The notes under the pieces were generated by a model. It was given only the letters and a program-made list of their open reading frames with translations. It did not search any database and was not told where the DNA came from. Of a stretch of DNA of 64,000 bases, positions 15,123 through 24,774 are shown piece after piece. Made by a program: the position numbers and the translations under genes. This DNA comes from Inquilinus sp. Marseille-Q2685 (GTDB taxonomy: Bacteria; Pseudomonadota; Alphaproteobacteria; DSM-16000; Inquilinaceae): contig NZ_CAKAKL010000001.1 in NCBI RefSeq assembly GCF_916619195.1, forward strand, positions 1,674,001 to 1,738,000. Reading direction: 5' to 3'. Each line of letters begins with the position of its first letter. The stretch's first letter is position 1.

Positions 15123-17928
15123 GATCCGCACCACCTGCCCCTATTGCGGCGTCGGCTGCGGCGTTGCCGTGTCGGGTGGAGCTGACGCGTTGCCTCTCCC
15201 GCTTGCGGGAGAGGTCGGAGCCGCGTTGGCGGCTCCGGGTGAGGGGAGTCTGTCGAGGCCTGGGCCAGCCCTCACCCGGTCTCGCTCCGCGAGCCCGACC
15301 TCTCCCGCGTCCGGCGGGAGAGGTCACGCGACAGAGCACACGGTCAAAGGCGATCCGATCCACCCGGCGAATTTCGGCCGGCTCTGCTCCAAGGGCGGGG
15401 CGCTGGGCGAGACGCTGGGGCTGGACGGGCGCCTGCTCGACCCGATGATCGGCGGCCGGACGGCAAGCTGGGACGAGGCGCTGGACCGCGTCGCCGCCGG
15501 CTTCACCGAGGCGATCGAACAGCACGGGCCGGAGTCCGTCGCCTTCTACGTCTCCGGCCAGCTGCTGACCGAGGACTACTACGTCGCCAACAAGCTGATG
15601 AAAGGCTTCATCGGCTCCGGCAATATCGACACCAACTCCCGCCTGTGCATGGCGTCCTCGGTCGCCGGCCACCGCCGCGCTTTCGGCGGCGACGTGGTGC
15701 CCGGCTGCTACGAGGATTGGGAGCAGGCGGACCTCGCCATCTATGTCGGCTCCAACGCCGCCTGGTGCCATCCGATCCTGCACAGAAGGCTGCTGGCGGC
15801 GCGCGAGCGCCGCGGCACCAGGATCGTGGTGATCGACCCGCGCCGCACCGCGACCTGCGACGAGGCCGACCTGCACCTCGCCATCGCCCCCGGCACCGAC
15901 GTGCTGCTGTTCAACGGCCTGCTCGCCCATCTGGTGCGCGAGGGCTTGCTGGACCGCGGCTGGATCGCAGCCCATGCTTCGGGCTTCGAGGAGGCGGCCA
16001 TCGCCGCGGCCGAGGACGCGCCGGACATCGCCGCCGTCGCCGCCGGCTGCCGCCTGCCGGAGGAGGCGGTGCGGCGCTTCTACGCCTGGTTCGCCCACAC
16101 CCCCGCAACGCTGACGATCTACTCCCAGGGCGTGAACCAGTCGACCCAGGGCACCGACAAGGTGAACGCCATCATCAACTGTCATCTCGCCACCGGCCGG
16201 ATCGGCCGGCCGGGCATGGGTCCCTTCTCGGTCACCGGCCAGCCCAACGCCATGGGCGGGCGCGAGGTCGGCGGCCTGGCCAACCAGTTGGCCGCGCATA
16301 TGGCCTTCGAGGATGCGGCTTCGCGCGACCGGGTGCGCCGCTTCTGGCGGGCGCCGCGCCTGGCGGAGCGGCCGGGGCTGAAGGCGGTGGAGCTGTTCGA
16401 CGCCGTCGCCGCCGGCCGGATCAAGGCGCTGTGGATCATGGCGACCAACCCGGCGGTCAGCGTGCCGGAGGCGGAGCGGCTGCGCCGCGGCCTCGCTCGC
16501 TGCGATCTGGTCGTGGTCTCCGACGTCACCGCCGAGACCGACACCGCCCGCCTCGCCGATGTGCTGCTGCCCGCCGCCGGATGGGGCGAGAAGGACGGCA
16601 CCGTCACAAACTCCGAGCGCCGGATCTCGCGGCAGCGCGGCTTCCGCCCCCTGCCTGGCCAGGCCCGGCCGGATTGGTGGATCGTCACCCAGGTGGCGCG
16701 TCGCATGGGTTTCGCCAACGCCTTTCCCTATGAGGAGCCGGCCGCGATCTTCCGCGAGCACGCCGCCCTGTCCGCCTTCGAGAACGGCGGCAAGCGGGCC
16801 TTCGACATCGGCGCCCTCGCGGCGCTGGACCGCGAGGCCTATGACGCGCTGCAACCGGTGCAGTGGCCGGTGCCGGAAGGCCGACGGCTAGGCACGGCGC
16901 GGCTGTTCGCCGACGGCCGCTTCCCGACGCCGGACGGCCGTGCCCGCTTCGTCCCGGGGCGGCACCGCCCGCCGGCCCACCGCCCGGACCGCGACCGGCC
17001 GATGCTGCTGAACACCGGCCGGCTGCGCGACCAGTGGCACACCATGACCCGCACCGGCGCGGTGCCGCGCCTGGCCGCCAACAGCCCGGAGCCGGCGGTC
17101 GAGCTGCATCCGGACGACGCCCGCCGCCACGGCCTCGCCGAAGGCGATCTGGTGCGGGTGAGGAGCGGCTGGGGCCGCGCCCTCGCCCGCGCCCGGATCA
17201 CGCCCGACCAGGCGCCCGGCCAGGCCTTCCTGGCGATGCATTGGAACGACCGCTTCACCACCGACTGCGTCGTCGGCAGGCTGGCCAGCCCAGCCGTCGA
17301 CCCGGTCTCCGGCCAGCCGGAGCTGAAGCACATGCCGGTCGCGCTCGAACGGATCGCGCTGGGCTGGGAGGGCTTTCTGGTCTCGCGTCGGCGGATGCGG
17401 CCGACCGGCCTGGTCTACTGGACCCGCCGCGCCGCCGCCGGCTGCCAGATCTACACCCTGGGCGGGCCCGAGCCGCCGGCCGACGGCATCATCCTCGGCC
17501 GGTCGCGGCTGGCGCCGGGCAAGGACCGGCAGGTGATCGAGTTCGCCGATGCCAAGCGCGGCCTGTTTCGCCTGGCGACGCTGGATGCCGGCGGCTTGGC
17601 CGAGTGCCTGTTCGTCGCCCCGCCCGGCCGGCTGCCCGACCCGGAATGGCTGCTGGCCCGCTTCGCCGCCGAGACGCCGCAGCTGGACGACGCCGACCGC
17701 CGTGCCCTGCTGTCCGGCCGCGCCCCGGCCGGCGCCCCAGCCGAGGGCCGCATCGTCTGCGCCTGCCTCGGCGTCGGCCTCGAGCGGATCCTGCGCACCC
17801 TGCGGGAAGGGCAGGGCATCGGGGTCAAGGAGCTCGGCGCTCTGCTCGGCGCCGGGACCAATTGCGGCTCCTGCGTGCCGGAGCTGAAGGAGATCGTCGC
17901 CCATGCCGCCCTTCCTGCAGCAGGCTGA
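15115..17928 (+). CDS. nasA: Assimilatory nitrate reductase catalytic subunit with in-frame repeat insert
   Basis: Molybdopterin enzyme reducing nitrate to nitrite, cytoplasmic, 937 residues. The N-terminal 4Fe-4S site has Cys8, Cys11, Cys15 and Cys91 (GRLCSKG). Molybdopterin-domain stretches follow (YYVANKLMKGFIGSGNIDTN, VTGQPNAMGGREVGGLANQL). A C-terminal BFD-type 2Fe-2S domain has Cys882, Cys884, Cys917 and Cys920. Residues about 25-71 (LPLPLAGEVG...SPASGGRG) are encoded by a palindromic repeat inserted between the third and fourth 4Fe-4S ligands, where relatives have only about 25 residues. The frame is intact, so the enzyme may still work. The product overlaps the next gene by 26 bp. Confidence 0.94.
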   Translation: MAEIRTTCPYCGVGCGVAVSGGADALPLPLAGEVGAALAAPGEGSLSRPGPALTRSRSASPTSPASGGRGHATEHTVKGDPIHPANFGRLCSKGGALGETLGLDGRLLDPMIGGRTASWDEALDRVAAGFTEAIEQHGPESVAFYVSGQLLTEDYYVANKLMKGFIGSGNIDTNSRLCMASSVAGHRRAFGGDVVPGCYEDWEQADLAIYVGSNAAWCHPILHRRLLAARERRGTRIVVIDPRRTATCDEADLHLAIAPGTDVLLFNGLLAHLVREGLLDRGWIAAHASGFEEAAIAAAEDAPDIAAVAAGCRLPEEAVRRFYAWFAHTPATLTIYSQGVNQSTQGTDKVNAIINCHLATGRIGRPGMGPFSVTGQPNAMGGREVGGLANQLAAHMAFEDAASRDRVRRFWRAPRLAERPGLKAVELFDAVAAGRIKALWIMATNPAVSVPEAERLRRGLARCDLVVVSDVTAETDTARLADVLLPAAGWGEKDGTVTNSERRISRQRGFRPLPGQARPDWWIVTQVARRMGFANAFPYEEPAAIFREHAALSAFENGGKRAFDIGALAALDREAYDALQPVQWPVPEGRRLGTARLFADGRFPTPDGRARFVPGRHRPPAHRPDRDRPMLLNTGRLRDQWHTMTRTGAVPRLAANSPEPAVELHPDDARRHGLAEGDLVRVRSGWGRALARARITPDQAPGQAFLAMHWNDRFTTDCVVGRLASPAVDPVSGQPELKHMPVALERIALGWEGFLVSRRRMRPTGLVYWTRRAAAGCQIYTLGGPEPPADGIILGRSRLAPGKDRQVIEFADAKRGLFRLATLDAGGLAECLFVAPPGRLPDPEWLLARFAAETPQLDDADRRALLSGRAPAGAPAEGRIVCACLGVGLERILRTLREGQGIGVKELGALLGAGTNCGSCVPELKEIVAHAALPAAG
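15193..15323. repeat. 131-bp palindromic element inside nasA
   Basis: The two halves are inverted copies. CCTCTCCCGC-TTGC-GGGAGAGG opens the left half at 15193, and CCTCTCCCGC-GTCCG-GCGGGAGAGG closes the right half at 15323. CCGGGTGAGGG (15235-15245) pairs with CCCTCACCCGG (15269-15279). It is read through in frame as about 44 Leu/Pro/Ala/Gly/Ser-rich residues. Its palindrome differs from the repeats at 5.4 and 24.8 kb but has similar style. Confidence 0.9.
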
Positions 17929-18817
17929 CGCCCTGCCCCATCTTCCCCTCTTCCTGACCGTGCGCGGCCGGGCCTGCGTCCTGGTCGGCGGCGGCGATGC
18001 CACGGCGCCGAAATTCGAGCTGCTGCGCCGCGCCGGCGCCGCGGTCCGGCTGGTCGGCGCCGATCCCACCTTCGCCGAGACGGCGGCCGGCGCGGAGGTC
18101 CTGCCGGGGCCGCTGAAGGCCGAGCATCTCGCCGGGGCCTGCCTGGTGATCGACGCCTCGGGCGACGACCGGACCAATGAGCGCAGCGCCGCCCTGGCGC
18201 GGGCGGCCGGCGTGCCGCTGAACGTCGTCGACCGGCCGGCGCTGTGCGATTTCATCCTGCCGGCGATCCTGGACCGGTCGCCGGTGGTGGTCGCGGTCTC
18301 GACCGGCGGCGCAGCTCCGGCCCTGGCCGGGCTGATCCGGCAGGAGCTGGAGGCGCTGATCCCGCCCGGTCTCGGCCGGCTGGCTGCCCTGTCCGGCACG
18401 CTGCGCGACGAGATCCGCCGCCGCATCGCCGACCCGGCCCGCCGCCTGGCCTTCTGGCGCCGGCTGTACCGCGACGGCGCAACCGATCGGGCCCTGGCGC
18501 TCGATCTGATGGACCAGGTGGCGGCCGCCCGCCCCTCCGTCGGTTCCCTGACCCGGATCGCGGTCGGCCCGGGCGGCGAGCAGGACCTGACGCTGCGCCA
18601 GGTGGCGGCGCTGCGCCGGGCCGACCTGCTGCTGGTCGAGGACGGCGTCGACCCGGCGGTGCTGGACCATGCCCGGCGCGACGCGCCGCGCCGCGGCCCG
18701 GTGCGGACGCCGGCCGAGGCCGCCGCCTTGCGCGACGACCTGGGCCGAGGCCTGCAGGTGGTGCAGCTGGTCGCCGCTTCCGTCTTGCAGAGCACGGTAA
18801 TGCTCGCGGCGGAGTAG
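17903..18817 (+). CDS. cysG: Precorrin-2 dehydrogenase/sirohydrochlorin ferrochelatase (CysG N-terminal type)
   Basis: Makes siroheme, the cofactor of NirB, by oxidising precorrin-2 and inserting iron. The 304-residue protein starts with FLTVRGRACVLVGGGDATAPK, the Rossmann motif of CysG/Met8, and has PLNVVDRPALCDFILPAIL and VVAVSTGGAAPALA. After residue about 215 a stretch ([30 protein letters not shown]) resembles the first part of a uroporphyrinogen-III methyltransferase, but the rest of that 240-residue domain is missing. So methylation must come from another gene. It overlaps nasA by 26 bp and ends the nas operon. Confidence 0.88.
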   Translation: MPPFLQQADALPHLPLFLTVRGRACVLVGGGDATAPKFELLRRAGAAVRLVGADPTFAETAAGAEVLPGPLKAEHLAGACLVIDASGDDRTNERSAALARAAGVPLNVVDRPALCDFILPAILDRSPVVVAVSTGGAAPALAGLIRQELEALIPPGLGRLAALSGTLRDEIRRRIADPARRLAFWRRLYRDGATDRALALDLMDQVAAARPSVGSLTRIAVGPGGEQDLTLRQVAALRRADLLLVEDGVDPAVLDHARRDAPRRGPVRTPAEAAALRDDLGRGLQVVQLVAASVLQSTVMLAAE

Positions 18818-18883
18818 CGACGCTCTTGCCGCATGGCGCCGCCTCGCCGGCTTGCTTAGTTTGAGGCGGCCATTGTCCCGCGA

Positions 18884-20335
18884 ATGCCGATGATGACCCG
18901 TACCCTGATCCTGATCGCCGCCCTGACCTTGGCCGGCGGCGCCCCGGCCCTGGCGGCGCCCGAATTCCATGAAGGGGCCTGCGGCTTCACGGTGCCTGAC
19001 GGACGAGCCGCCACCTGCGGCACCGTCATCGTGCCGGAGAACCGGGACAAGCCCGACGGCGCCACCGTGACGCTCGCCGTCGCCATCCTCTCGACCCCCG
19101 ATAAGCTCGGCGATGCGCCGCCGATCCTGTATCTCGAAGGCGGCCCGGGCGGGGCGGCGGGGCTGGACCCCGACGGCATCGCCCGCTGGTGGGACCTGAT
19201 CGCCCGCAACGACTGGCTGCAGAAACGCAAGCTGGTGCTGTACGACCAGCGCGGCATGGGCAGGTCGGAGCCGAACCTGACCTGCCCGGAGATGGTGGAA
19301 GCCCAGATCCGCGGCAACGGCCCGGAGGGCGACGGCGGCAACGCCTCCGCGGCGGTCGACGCCGCCCGCGCCTGCCGCGGCCGCTGGGAGGCCGAGGGCC
19401 ACGATCTGACCCGCTACACCACGCCCGACAGCGCCCGCGACGTGGCCGATCTGCGCCGCGCCCTCGGCATCGACCGATGGGTGCTGTTCGGATCGTCCTA
19501 CGGCACCCGGCTGGCGCTGGAGACGGTGCGGCGCTATCCCGACGGCATCGCCGCGATGATCCTCGACGGCGTCTATCCGCCCGGCAGGAGCCTGTTCACC
19601 GCGTCGGAGGAGGACGACCCGGACGGCGGCCGGTCGCTGCAGCGCGTCTTCGCCGCCTGCGCCGCCGACGACACCTGCAACGCCGCCTATCCCGACCTGG
19701 CCGCGCGCTACCGCACCCTGCTGGAACGGCTGGACGACGAGCCGCCGACCGTCACCGTGGCGCGGCCCGACGGCAACGGCGAGGCCGAGCTGATGTTCAC
19801 CGGCGGCCTGCTGGCCGAGGTGGTGTTCAACGACCTCTACTCCCGCGACGACGCCGCCACCCTGCCGGCGCTGATCGCCGGCATCGATGCCGACCGCGAC
19901 GAGGCCTATGAGGAGGCGGCGGAGCAGTGGCTGACGGGTCTGCTGGACCCGACCATCGCCAACGGCGCATACGACCTGGCCGAATGCCTGTCGCCGGACG
20001 CCGGCGACCTGCGCGACGCGCCGGGGTCGACCTGCCCGGCCTGGCCGGCCGGCGCCGCGGACGATCTCGCCTCCGAGCCGGTCGACAGCGATATCCCGGC
20101 CCTGATCCTGTCCGGCGGACTCGACCCGGTGACGCCGCCGACCTGGGCGCGCGCCACCGCCTCGCATCTGCCGAACGCCTTCCTGATCGAGCGCCAGGAC
20201 CAGGGCCACGGCCTGATCGGCAGCGACCCCTGCGCCGAGACCCTGGCGGGGAAGTTCCTGGATGCGCCGGACCGGCAGCCGGTCGATGCCTGCCAGGTCG
20301 CGCCCGACCCGCTGCGCTTCCTGGTGAATGGCTGA
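18884..20335 (+). CDS. Secreted alpha/beta hydrolase, prolyl/tripeptidyl aminopeptidase-like
   Basis: 483-residue exported hydrolase. A signal peptide covers about residues 1-25 (LILIAALTLAGGAPALA-A). The oxyanion/HGG-like region is LYLEGGPGGAAG, the nucleophile elbow is GSSYG, the acid is in ILSGGLDPVTPP and the catalytic His in GHGLIGSDPC. The C-terminal block matches the TAP-like domain of tripeptidyl aminopeptidases. Cys pairs (ACGFTV/ATCGTV, ACAADDTC, DPC/DAC) suggest periplasmic disulfides. It stands alone between the nas operon and the copper module. Substrate unknown. Confidence 0.82.
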   Translation: MPMMTRTLILIAALTLAGGAPALAAPEFHEGACGFTVPDGRAATCGTVIVPENRDKPDGATVTLAVAILSTPDKLGDAPPILYLEGGPGGAAGLDPDGIARWWDLIARNDWLQKRKLVLYDQRGMGRSEPNLTCPEMVEAQIRGNGPEGDGGNASAAVDAARACRGRWEAEGHDLTRYTTPDSARDVADLRRALGIDRWVLFGSSYGTRLALETVRRYPDGIAAMILDGVYPPGRSLFTASEEDDPDGGRSLQRVFAACAADDTCNAAYPDLAARYRTLLERLDDEPPTVTVARPDGNGEAELMFTGGLLAEVVFNDLYSRDDAATLPALIAGIDADRDEAYEEAAEQWLTGLLDPTIANGAYDLAECLSPDAGDLRDAPGSTCPAWPAGAADDLASEPVDSDIPALILSGGLDPVTPPTWARATASHLPNAFLIERQDQGHGLIGSDPCAETLAGKFLDAPDRQPVDACQVAPDPLRFLVNG

Positions 20336-20359
20336 GCCGGCGGGCGCCGGCCGCCCGCC

Positions 20360-20566
20360 TCAGGCCGCTTCGGGCGTGTAGCCGGCCTCCGTGATCAGCC
20401 CGGCGACCCGGGCCCGGTCCTCGGTTCCGGTGACGGAGACCAGCTTGCGCACCGGGTCGGCCTCGACCCGGGCGCCGGGGATGCTGCCCTCGATCGCGCC
20501 CTTGATCGTGCCGGCGCAATGGCCGCAGGTCATGTCCTCGACCCGGAAGGACAGCGGGACACCCAT
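20360..20566 (-). CDS. copZ: Copper chaperone, heavy-metal-associated domain (CopZ-like)
   Basis: 68-residue HMA protein that binds and hands over Cu(I). The metal motif is MTCGHCAGTI (MTCxxC) near residues 12-21, followed by ITEAGYTPE at the end. ATG at 20566 gives MGVPLSFRVEDM; a longer frame to 20749 would cross the regulatory region and is rejected. It is divergent from copA and preceded by a CueR-type operator at 20610-20632, so both are probably induced together by copper. Confidence 0.92.
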   Translation of the reverse strand: MGVPLSFRVEDMTCGHCAGTIKGAIEGSIPGARVEADPVRKLVSVTGTEDRARVAGLITEAGYTPEAA

Positions 20567-20609
20567 GATGGTTCGCTCCTGTTTCGCGTGAACTGACGGC
20601 ACTGTCGGG

Positions 20610-20632
20610 CCTTCCATCATGGGAAGGTCAAG
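20610..20632 (-). promoter_or_regulatory. CueR-type operator/promoter of copZ
   Basis: On the minus strand TTGACCTTCCCATGATGGAAGG: a dyad CCTTCC..GGAAGG embedded just after a -35 TTGACC, the layout of MerR-family promoters. It is nearly identical to the site before copA, facing the other way. Confidence 0.8.
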
Positions 20633-20672
20633 CACGTTTTTGCCGTCTTCATCGATCCCGTCGAAAGCCCCC

Positions 20673-20696
20673 TTGACCTTCCCATTGTGGGAAGGT
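20673..20696 (+). promoter_or_regulatory. CueR-type operator/promoter of copA
   Basis: TTGACC followed by the dyad ACCTTCCCA-TTG-TGGGAAGGT. MerR-family activators bind such dyads in an over-long spacer. The likely regulator is the CueR gene at 23269. The -10 region near 20698 is poor, as is usual for these promoters. Confidence 0.85.
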
Positions 20697-20725
20697 CCAT
20701 CTCTCCCCACATCCGCTGTTGCGAG

Positions 20726-23272
20726 ATGGGAATCGGGACCGTGCAGCAAGCAAATTCAGGCACCAGGGACGTGGTTCAGCTCGCCATCGAGGGCATGACC
20801 TGCGCCTCCTGCGTGCGCCGGGTCGAGCAGTCGATCGCGAAGGCACCGGGCGTCGCCGCGGCGACCGTGAACCTCGCCACCGAGCGGGCCGACGTGTCGT
20901 TCTCGGCCGCGCCGGACATCCCGGCGGTGGTCAAGGCGATCGAGAGCGCGGGCTATGCCGTGCCGCAGGACGCTGTGGAGCTGGCGATCCAGGGCATGAC
21001 CTGCGCCTCCTGCGTCGCGCGCGTCGAGAAGAAGCTGCGCGCCGTGCCCGGAGTGACCGGGGCCGCCGTCAACCTGGCCACCGAGCGCGCCACGGTCCGC
21101 TTCGCCCGCGGCGCGGTCCAGCCCGCGGCGCTGGAGCAGGCCGTCCGCGACGCGGGATACGAGGCTCGGCGCATCGGCGCGGAGGACGCCGGCGACCGTG
21201 AGCGCGACGCCCGGGCCGCGGAGATGGCTTCGCTGGGGCGCAGCCTGGCCTTCGCCGCTGTGCTGACCCTGCCGGTCTTCGTGCTGGAGATGGGCACGCA
21301 TCTGATCCCCGCCATTCACGACCTGGTGATGGCGACGATCGGCATGCGGCAGAGCTGGATCCTGCAATTCGTGCTGGCCAGCCTGGTGCTGTTCGGCCCG
21401 GGTCTGCGCTTCTTCCGCAAGGGCGTGCCGGCTCTGCTGCGCGGAGCGCCCGACATGAACTCGCTGGTCGCGCTGGGCACGGCGGCCGCCTGGGGCTATT
21501 CGGTCGTCGCCACCTTCCTGCCGGGCGCCCTGCCCGCCGGCACGGCCAATGTCTATTACGAGGCCGCGGCCGTGATCACCACGCTGATCCTGCTGGGCCG
21601 GTACCTGGAGGCGCGCGCCAAGGGCCGCACCTCGGAGGCGATCCGCCGGCTGGTCGGGCTGCAGCCGAAGACCGCGCGGGTGGTGCGCGACGGCCGGACG
21701 CTGGACCTGGCGCTGGAGGAGGTGCGGCCCGGCGACATCGTGCTGGTGCGGCCGGGCGAGCGGGTGCCGGTCGATGGCGAGGTGGTCGAGGGCTCGTCCT
21801 TCGTCGACGAGGCGATGATCACCGGCGAGCCGGTGCCGGTGGCCAAGGGTGTCGGCGCCGAGGTGGTCGGCGGCACCATCAACAGGACCGGCAGCTTCTC
21901 CTTCTGCGCCACGCGGGTGGGCGGCGAGACGCTGCTGGCCCAGATCATCCGCATGGTCGAGCAGGCCCAAGGCGCCAAGCTGCCGATCCAGGCTCTGGTC
22001 GACAAGGTCACGGCCTGGTTCGTGCCCGCGGTGATGGCGATGGCCGCCGCGACCTTCCTGGTCTGGCTGGCCTTCGGGCCGGACCCGGCCCTGGCCTTCG
22101 CCCTGGTCAACGCCGTGGCGGTGCTGATCATTGCCTGCCCCTGCGCCATGGGGCTGGCGACGCCGACCTCGATCATGGTCGGCACCGGCCGCGCCGCCGA
22201 GCTGGGCGTGCTGTTCCGCAAGGGCGATGCGCTGCAAGCCCTGCGCGACGCCCGGGTGATCGCGCTCGACAAGACCGGCACGCTGACCCAGGGGCGGGCC
22301 GAGCTGACCGATTTCGACACGCTGGACGGCGTCGACCGCGACGAGGCGCTGCGCTTGGTGGCGGCGGTCGAGGCGCGGTCGGAGCATCCGATCGCGGAGG
22401 CGATCGTCGCCGCCGCTAGCGCGCGGGGCCTGACCCTGCCGGCGGCCGAGGCCTTCGAGGCGGTGCCCGGCCACGGTGTCGCGGCATCGGTCGACGGCCG
22501 CCGCGTCGCGATCGGCGCCGACCGCTACATGCGGTCGCTGGGCCTGGACCCGTCGGCCTTCGCCGGGACGGCCGCCCGGCTGGGCGAGGACGGCAAGTCG
22601 CCGCTCTACGCCGCCATCGACGGCCGCCTGGCCGCGATCATCGCGGTGTCCGACCCGATCAAGCCGTCGACGCCGGAGGCGATCCGGGCGCTGCATGCGC
22701 TCGGCCTGAAGGTGGCGATGGTCACCGGCGACAACCGCGCCACGGCGGAGGCGATCGCCCGGCGCCTCGGCATCGACGAGGTCGCGGCCGAGGTGCTGCC
22801 GGAGGGCAAGGTCGAGGCGGTGAAGCGCCTCGGCGCAGGCGGCCGGCGGGTGGCCTTCGTCGGCGACGGCATCAACGATGCGCCGGCCCTGGCCGCCGCC
22901 GATGTCGGCATCGCCATCGGCACCGGCACGGACGTCGCCATCGAGAGCGCCGACCTGGTGCTGATGTCGGGCGACCTGCGCGGCGTGGCCAACGCCATCG
23001 CCCTGTCGCAGGCGACGATCCGCAACATCAAGCAGAACCTGTTCTGGGCCTTCGCCTACAACGCCGCGCTGATCCCGGTCGCCGCCGGCGCCCTGTACCC
23101 GGCCCAGGGCTGGCTGCTGTCGCCGATCCTGGCGGCCGGCGCCATGGCACTGTCCAGCGTGTTCGTCCTCGCCAACGCGCTGCGCCTGCGCCGTTTCCGG
23201 CCGCCCATGGCGGACCGGGACGACGGGCCGGCGCCGGCGGCGCGGCTCATTTCCAAGGAAGCCAGACCATGA
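20726..23272 (+). CDS. copA: Cu(I)-exporting P-type ATPase CopA
   Basis: P1B-type ATPase that pumps Cu(I) out of the cytoplasm; about 848 residues. Two N-terminal HMA domains each have GMTCASC (Cys26/29 and Cys93/96). Then come membrane helices, the TGEP actuator motif, the CPC metal site (ACPCAMGL near 471), DKTGT near 514, HP in SEHPIAEA and [10 protein letters not shown] near 713. ATG at 20726 has a weak ribosome site; a GTG at 20741 is better spaced from GGGA and is the alternative. Stop overlaps cueR by 4 bp. Confidence 0.95.
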   Translation: MGIGTVQQANSGTRDVVQLAIEGMTCASCVRRVEQSIAKAPGVAAATVNLATERADVSFSAAPDIPAVVKAIESAGYAVPQDAVELAIQGMTCASCVARVEKKLRAVPGVTGAAVNLATERATVRFARGAVQPAALEQAVRDAGYEARRIGAEDAGDRERDARAAEMASLGRSLAFAAVLTLPVFVLEMGTHLIPAIHDLVMATIGMRQSWILQFVLASLVLFGPGLRFFRKGVPALLRGAPDMNSLVALGTAAAWGYSVVATFLPGALPAGTANVYYEAAAVITTLILLGRYLEARAKGRTSEAIRRLVGLQPKTARVVRDGRTLDLALEEVRPGDIVLVRPGERVPVDGEVVEGSSFVDEAMITGEPVPVAKGVGAEVVGGTINRTGSFSFCATRVGGETLLAQIIRMVEQAQGAKLPIQALVDKVTAWFVPAVMAMAAATFLVWLAFGPDPALAFALVNAVAVLIIACPCAMGLATPTSIMVGTGRAAELGVLFRKGDALQALRDARVIALDKTGTLTQGRAELTDFDTLDGVDRDEALRLVAAVEARSEHPIAEAIVAAASARGLTLPAAEAFEAVPGHGVAASVDGRRVAIGADRYMRSLGLDPSAFAGTAARLGEDGKSPLYAAIDGRLAAIIAVSDPIKPSTPEAIRALHALGLKVAMVTGDNRATAEAIARRLGIDEVAAEVLPEGKVEAVKRLGAGGRRVAFVGDGINDAPALAAADVGIAIGTGTDVAIESADLVLMSGDLRGVANAIALSQATIRNIKQNLFWAFAYNAALIPVAAGALYPAQGWLLSPILAAGAMALSSVFVLANALRLRRFRPPMADRDDGPAPAARLISKEARP

Positions 23273-23688
23273 ATATCGGCCAGGCGGCAGCCGCCTCCGG
23301 CGTCTCCGCCAAGATGATCCGCTACTACGAATCCGTCGGGCTGACCCGGCAAGTGGTTCGCACCGAAGCCGGCTATCGGGTCTACAGCGACGACGATGTG
23401 CACACGCTGCGCTTCATCCGCCGCGCCCGCGACCTTGGCTTCTCGGTCGAGCAGATCGCCGGGCTGCTGGCGCTGTGGCAGGACCGCGACCGATCCAGCG
23501 CCGATGTGAAGCGGATCGCGCTCGGCCATGTCGCCGAGTTGGAGCGGAAGGTCGAGGGGCTGAAGCAGATGATCGGCACGCTGCGGCATCTCTCCGCCTG
23601 CTGCCATGGCGACGACCGACCCGACTGCCCGATTCTCGACGACCTGGCGCTCGAGCCGAAGCCGGCCCGGCGGGCACGATCCGCCTGA
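23269..23688 (+). CDS. cueR: MerR-family copper regulator CueR/HmrR
   Basis: 139-residue Cu(I)-sensing activator. N-terminal [23 protein letters not shown]; dimer helix [15 protein letters not shown]; metal loop with Cys112 and Cys120 (CHGDDRPDC), the same numbering as E. coli CueR, plus an extra Cys111. It is translationally coupled to copA (ATGA) and should bind the two TTGACC-dyad sites at 20610-20632 and 20673-20696. A paralogue sensing another metal is less likely, because the Cys spacing is CueR type. Confidence 0.93.
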   Translation: MNIGQAAAASGVSAKMIRYYESVGLTRQVVRTEAGYRVYSDDDVHTLRFIRRARDLGFSVEQIAGLLALWQDRDRSSADVKRIALGHVAELERKVEGLKQMIGTLRHLSACCHGDDRPDCPILDDLALEPKPARRARSA

Positions 23689-23752
23689 GGCCGGCCCGGA
23701 CGTCGCGCACCGGCTTGACCGGTTCCAGGCGTTGTGATCCAAATTGTCTGAT

Positions 23753-23758
23753 TATAAT
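23753..23758 (+). promoter_or_regulatory. Possible -10 box of the sugar ABC operon
   Basis: TATAAT in an AT-rich island (23738-23763) that stands out from the GC-rich surroundings, 55 bp before the binding-protein gene. No clear -35 at good spacing, so only a tentative call. Confidence 0.35.
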
Positions 23759-23812
23759 AGCAATGTTGACCGGCCCCGCCGCAGAGCGGGCCCGGAAAAC
23801 GGGAGGAACCTT

Positions 23813-24763
23813 ATGAAGCGCTTGATTCTGGCGGGTCTCGCGGCCGCCGTCGCATCGGCTCTCGCCATCGGCCCGGCCACCGCCGCCGACAAGACCATCG
23901 CCTTCGTCGTCAACGGGTCGTCCGATTTCTGGACCATCGCCCACAAGGGCACCGACAAGGCGGTGTCCGAGCTCAAGGGCTACAGCGTCGAGTTCAAGAT
24001 CCCCGGCCAGTCCAGCGCCGCGGAGCAGCGCCAGATCGTCGAGGACATGCTGGCCCGCGGCGTCGCCGGCATCGGCATCAGCCCGGTCGACCCGGACAAT
24101 GCCACGGCATTGCTGAACAAGGCCGCCGCCCAGGTACCGCTGTTCACCTTCGACAGCGACGCGCCGAAGAGCGACCGGCTGCTGTATATCGGTACCGACA
24201 ACGTCGCCGCCGGCGTGCAGGCGGGCGAGCTGATCAAGAAGACCCTGCCGGATGGCGGCAAGATCATGCTGTTCGTCGGCACCCTGGGCAACGCCAACGC
24301 CCGCGAGCGGGTCGAGGGCATCAAGAAGGCGATCGCCGGCACCAAGATCGAGATCGTCGACGTCCGCACCGACGACATCGACTTCGCCAAGGCCAAGCGC
24401 AATGTCGAGGACACGCTGACCAAGTACGACGACCTGGCGATGCTGGTCGGCCTCTACTCCTACAACACGCCGATCATCTACGACGCCATGAAGGCGGCCG
24501 GGAAGCTGGGCCAGATCAAGGTCGTCGGCTTCGACGAGGACCCGGTCACCCTGCGCGGCGTGCAGGAGGGCGTGATCGAGGGCACGGTGGTACAGCAGCC
24601 CTACGAGTTCGGCTACCAGACGGTGAAGCTGCTGGCCCAGTACATCGAGGGCGACAAGTCCTTCATCCCGGCCGACAAGCTGAAGATCATCCCGACCCGG
24701 CTGATCGACCAGAGCAACGTCGCCGACTTCCAGAAGCAGATGCGGGAGCTGCTGGGCAAGTAA
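23813..24763 (+). CDS. Sugar ABC transporter substrate-binding protein (RbsB family)
   Basis: Periplasmic sugar receptor, 316 residues. Signal peptide about 1-24 (LAAAVASALAIGPATAA-D). The fold resembles ribose/LacI-type receptors (FVVNGSSDFWTIAHKGTDKA, GIGISPVDPDNATALLNKAA, VGFDEDPVTLRGVQEG). ATG at 23813 follows GGGAGGAA. Followed by the ATPase and permease genes of the same importer. The exact sugar cannot be read from the sequence; no sugar kinase or isomerase gene is adjacent. Confidence 0.9.
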   Translation: MKRLILAGLAAAVASALAIGPATAADKTIAFVVNGSSDFWTIAHKGTDKAVSELKGYSVEFKIPGQSSAAEQRQIVEDMLARGVAGIGISPVDPDNATALLNKAAAQVPLFTFDSDAPKSDRLLYIGTDNVAAGVQAGELIKKTLPDGGKIMLFVGTLGNANARERVEGIKKAIAGTKIEIVDVRTDDIDFAKAKRNVEDTLTKYDDLAMLVGLYSYNTPIIYDAMKAAGKLGQIKVVGFDEDPVTLRGVQEGVIEGTVVQQPYEFGYQTVKLLAQYIEGDKSFIPADKLKIIPTRLIDQSNVADFQKQMRELLGK

Positions 24764-24774
24764 CTCCTCCTTGT

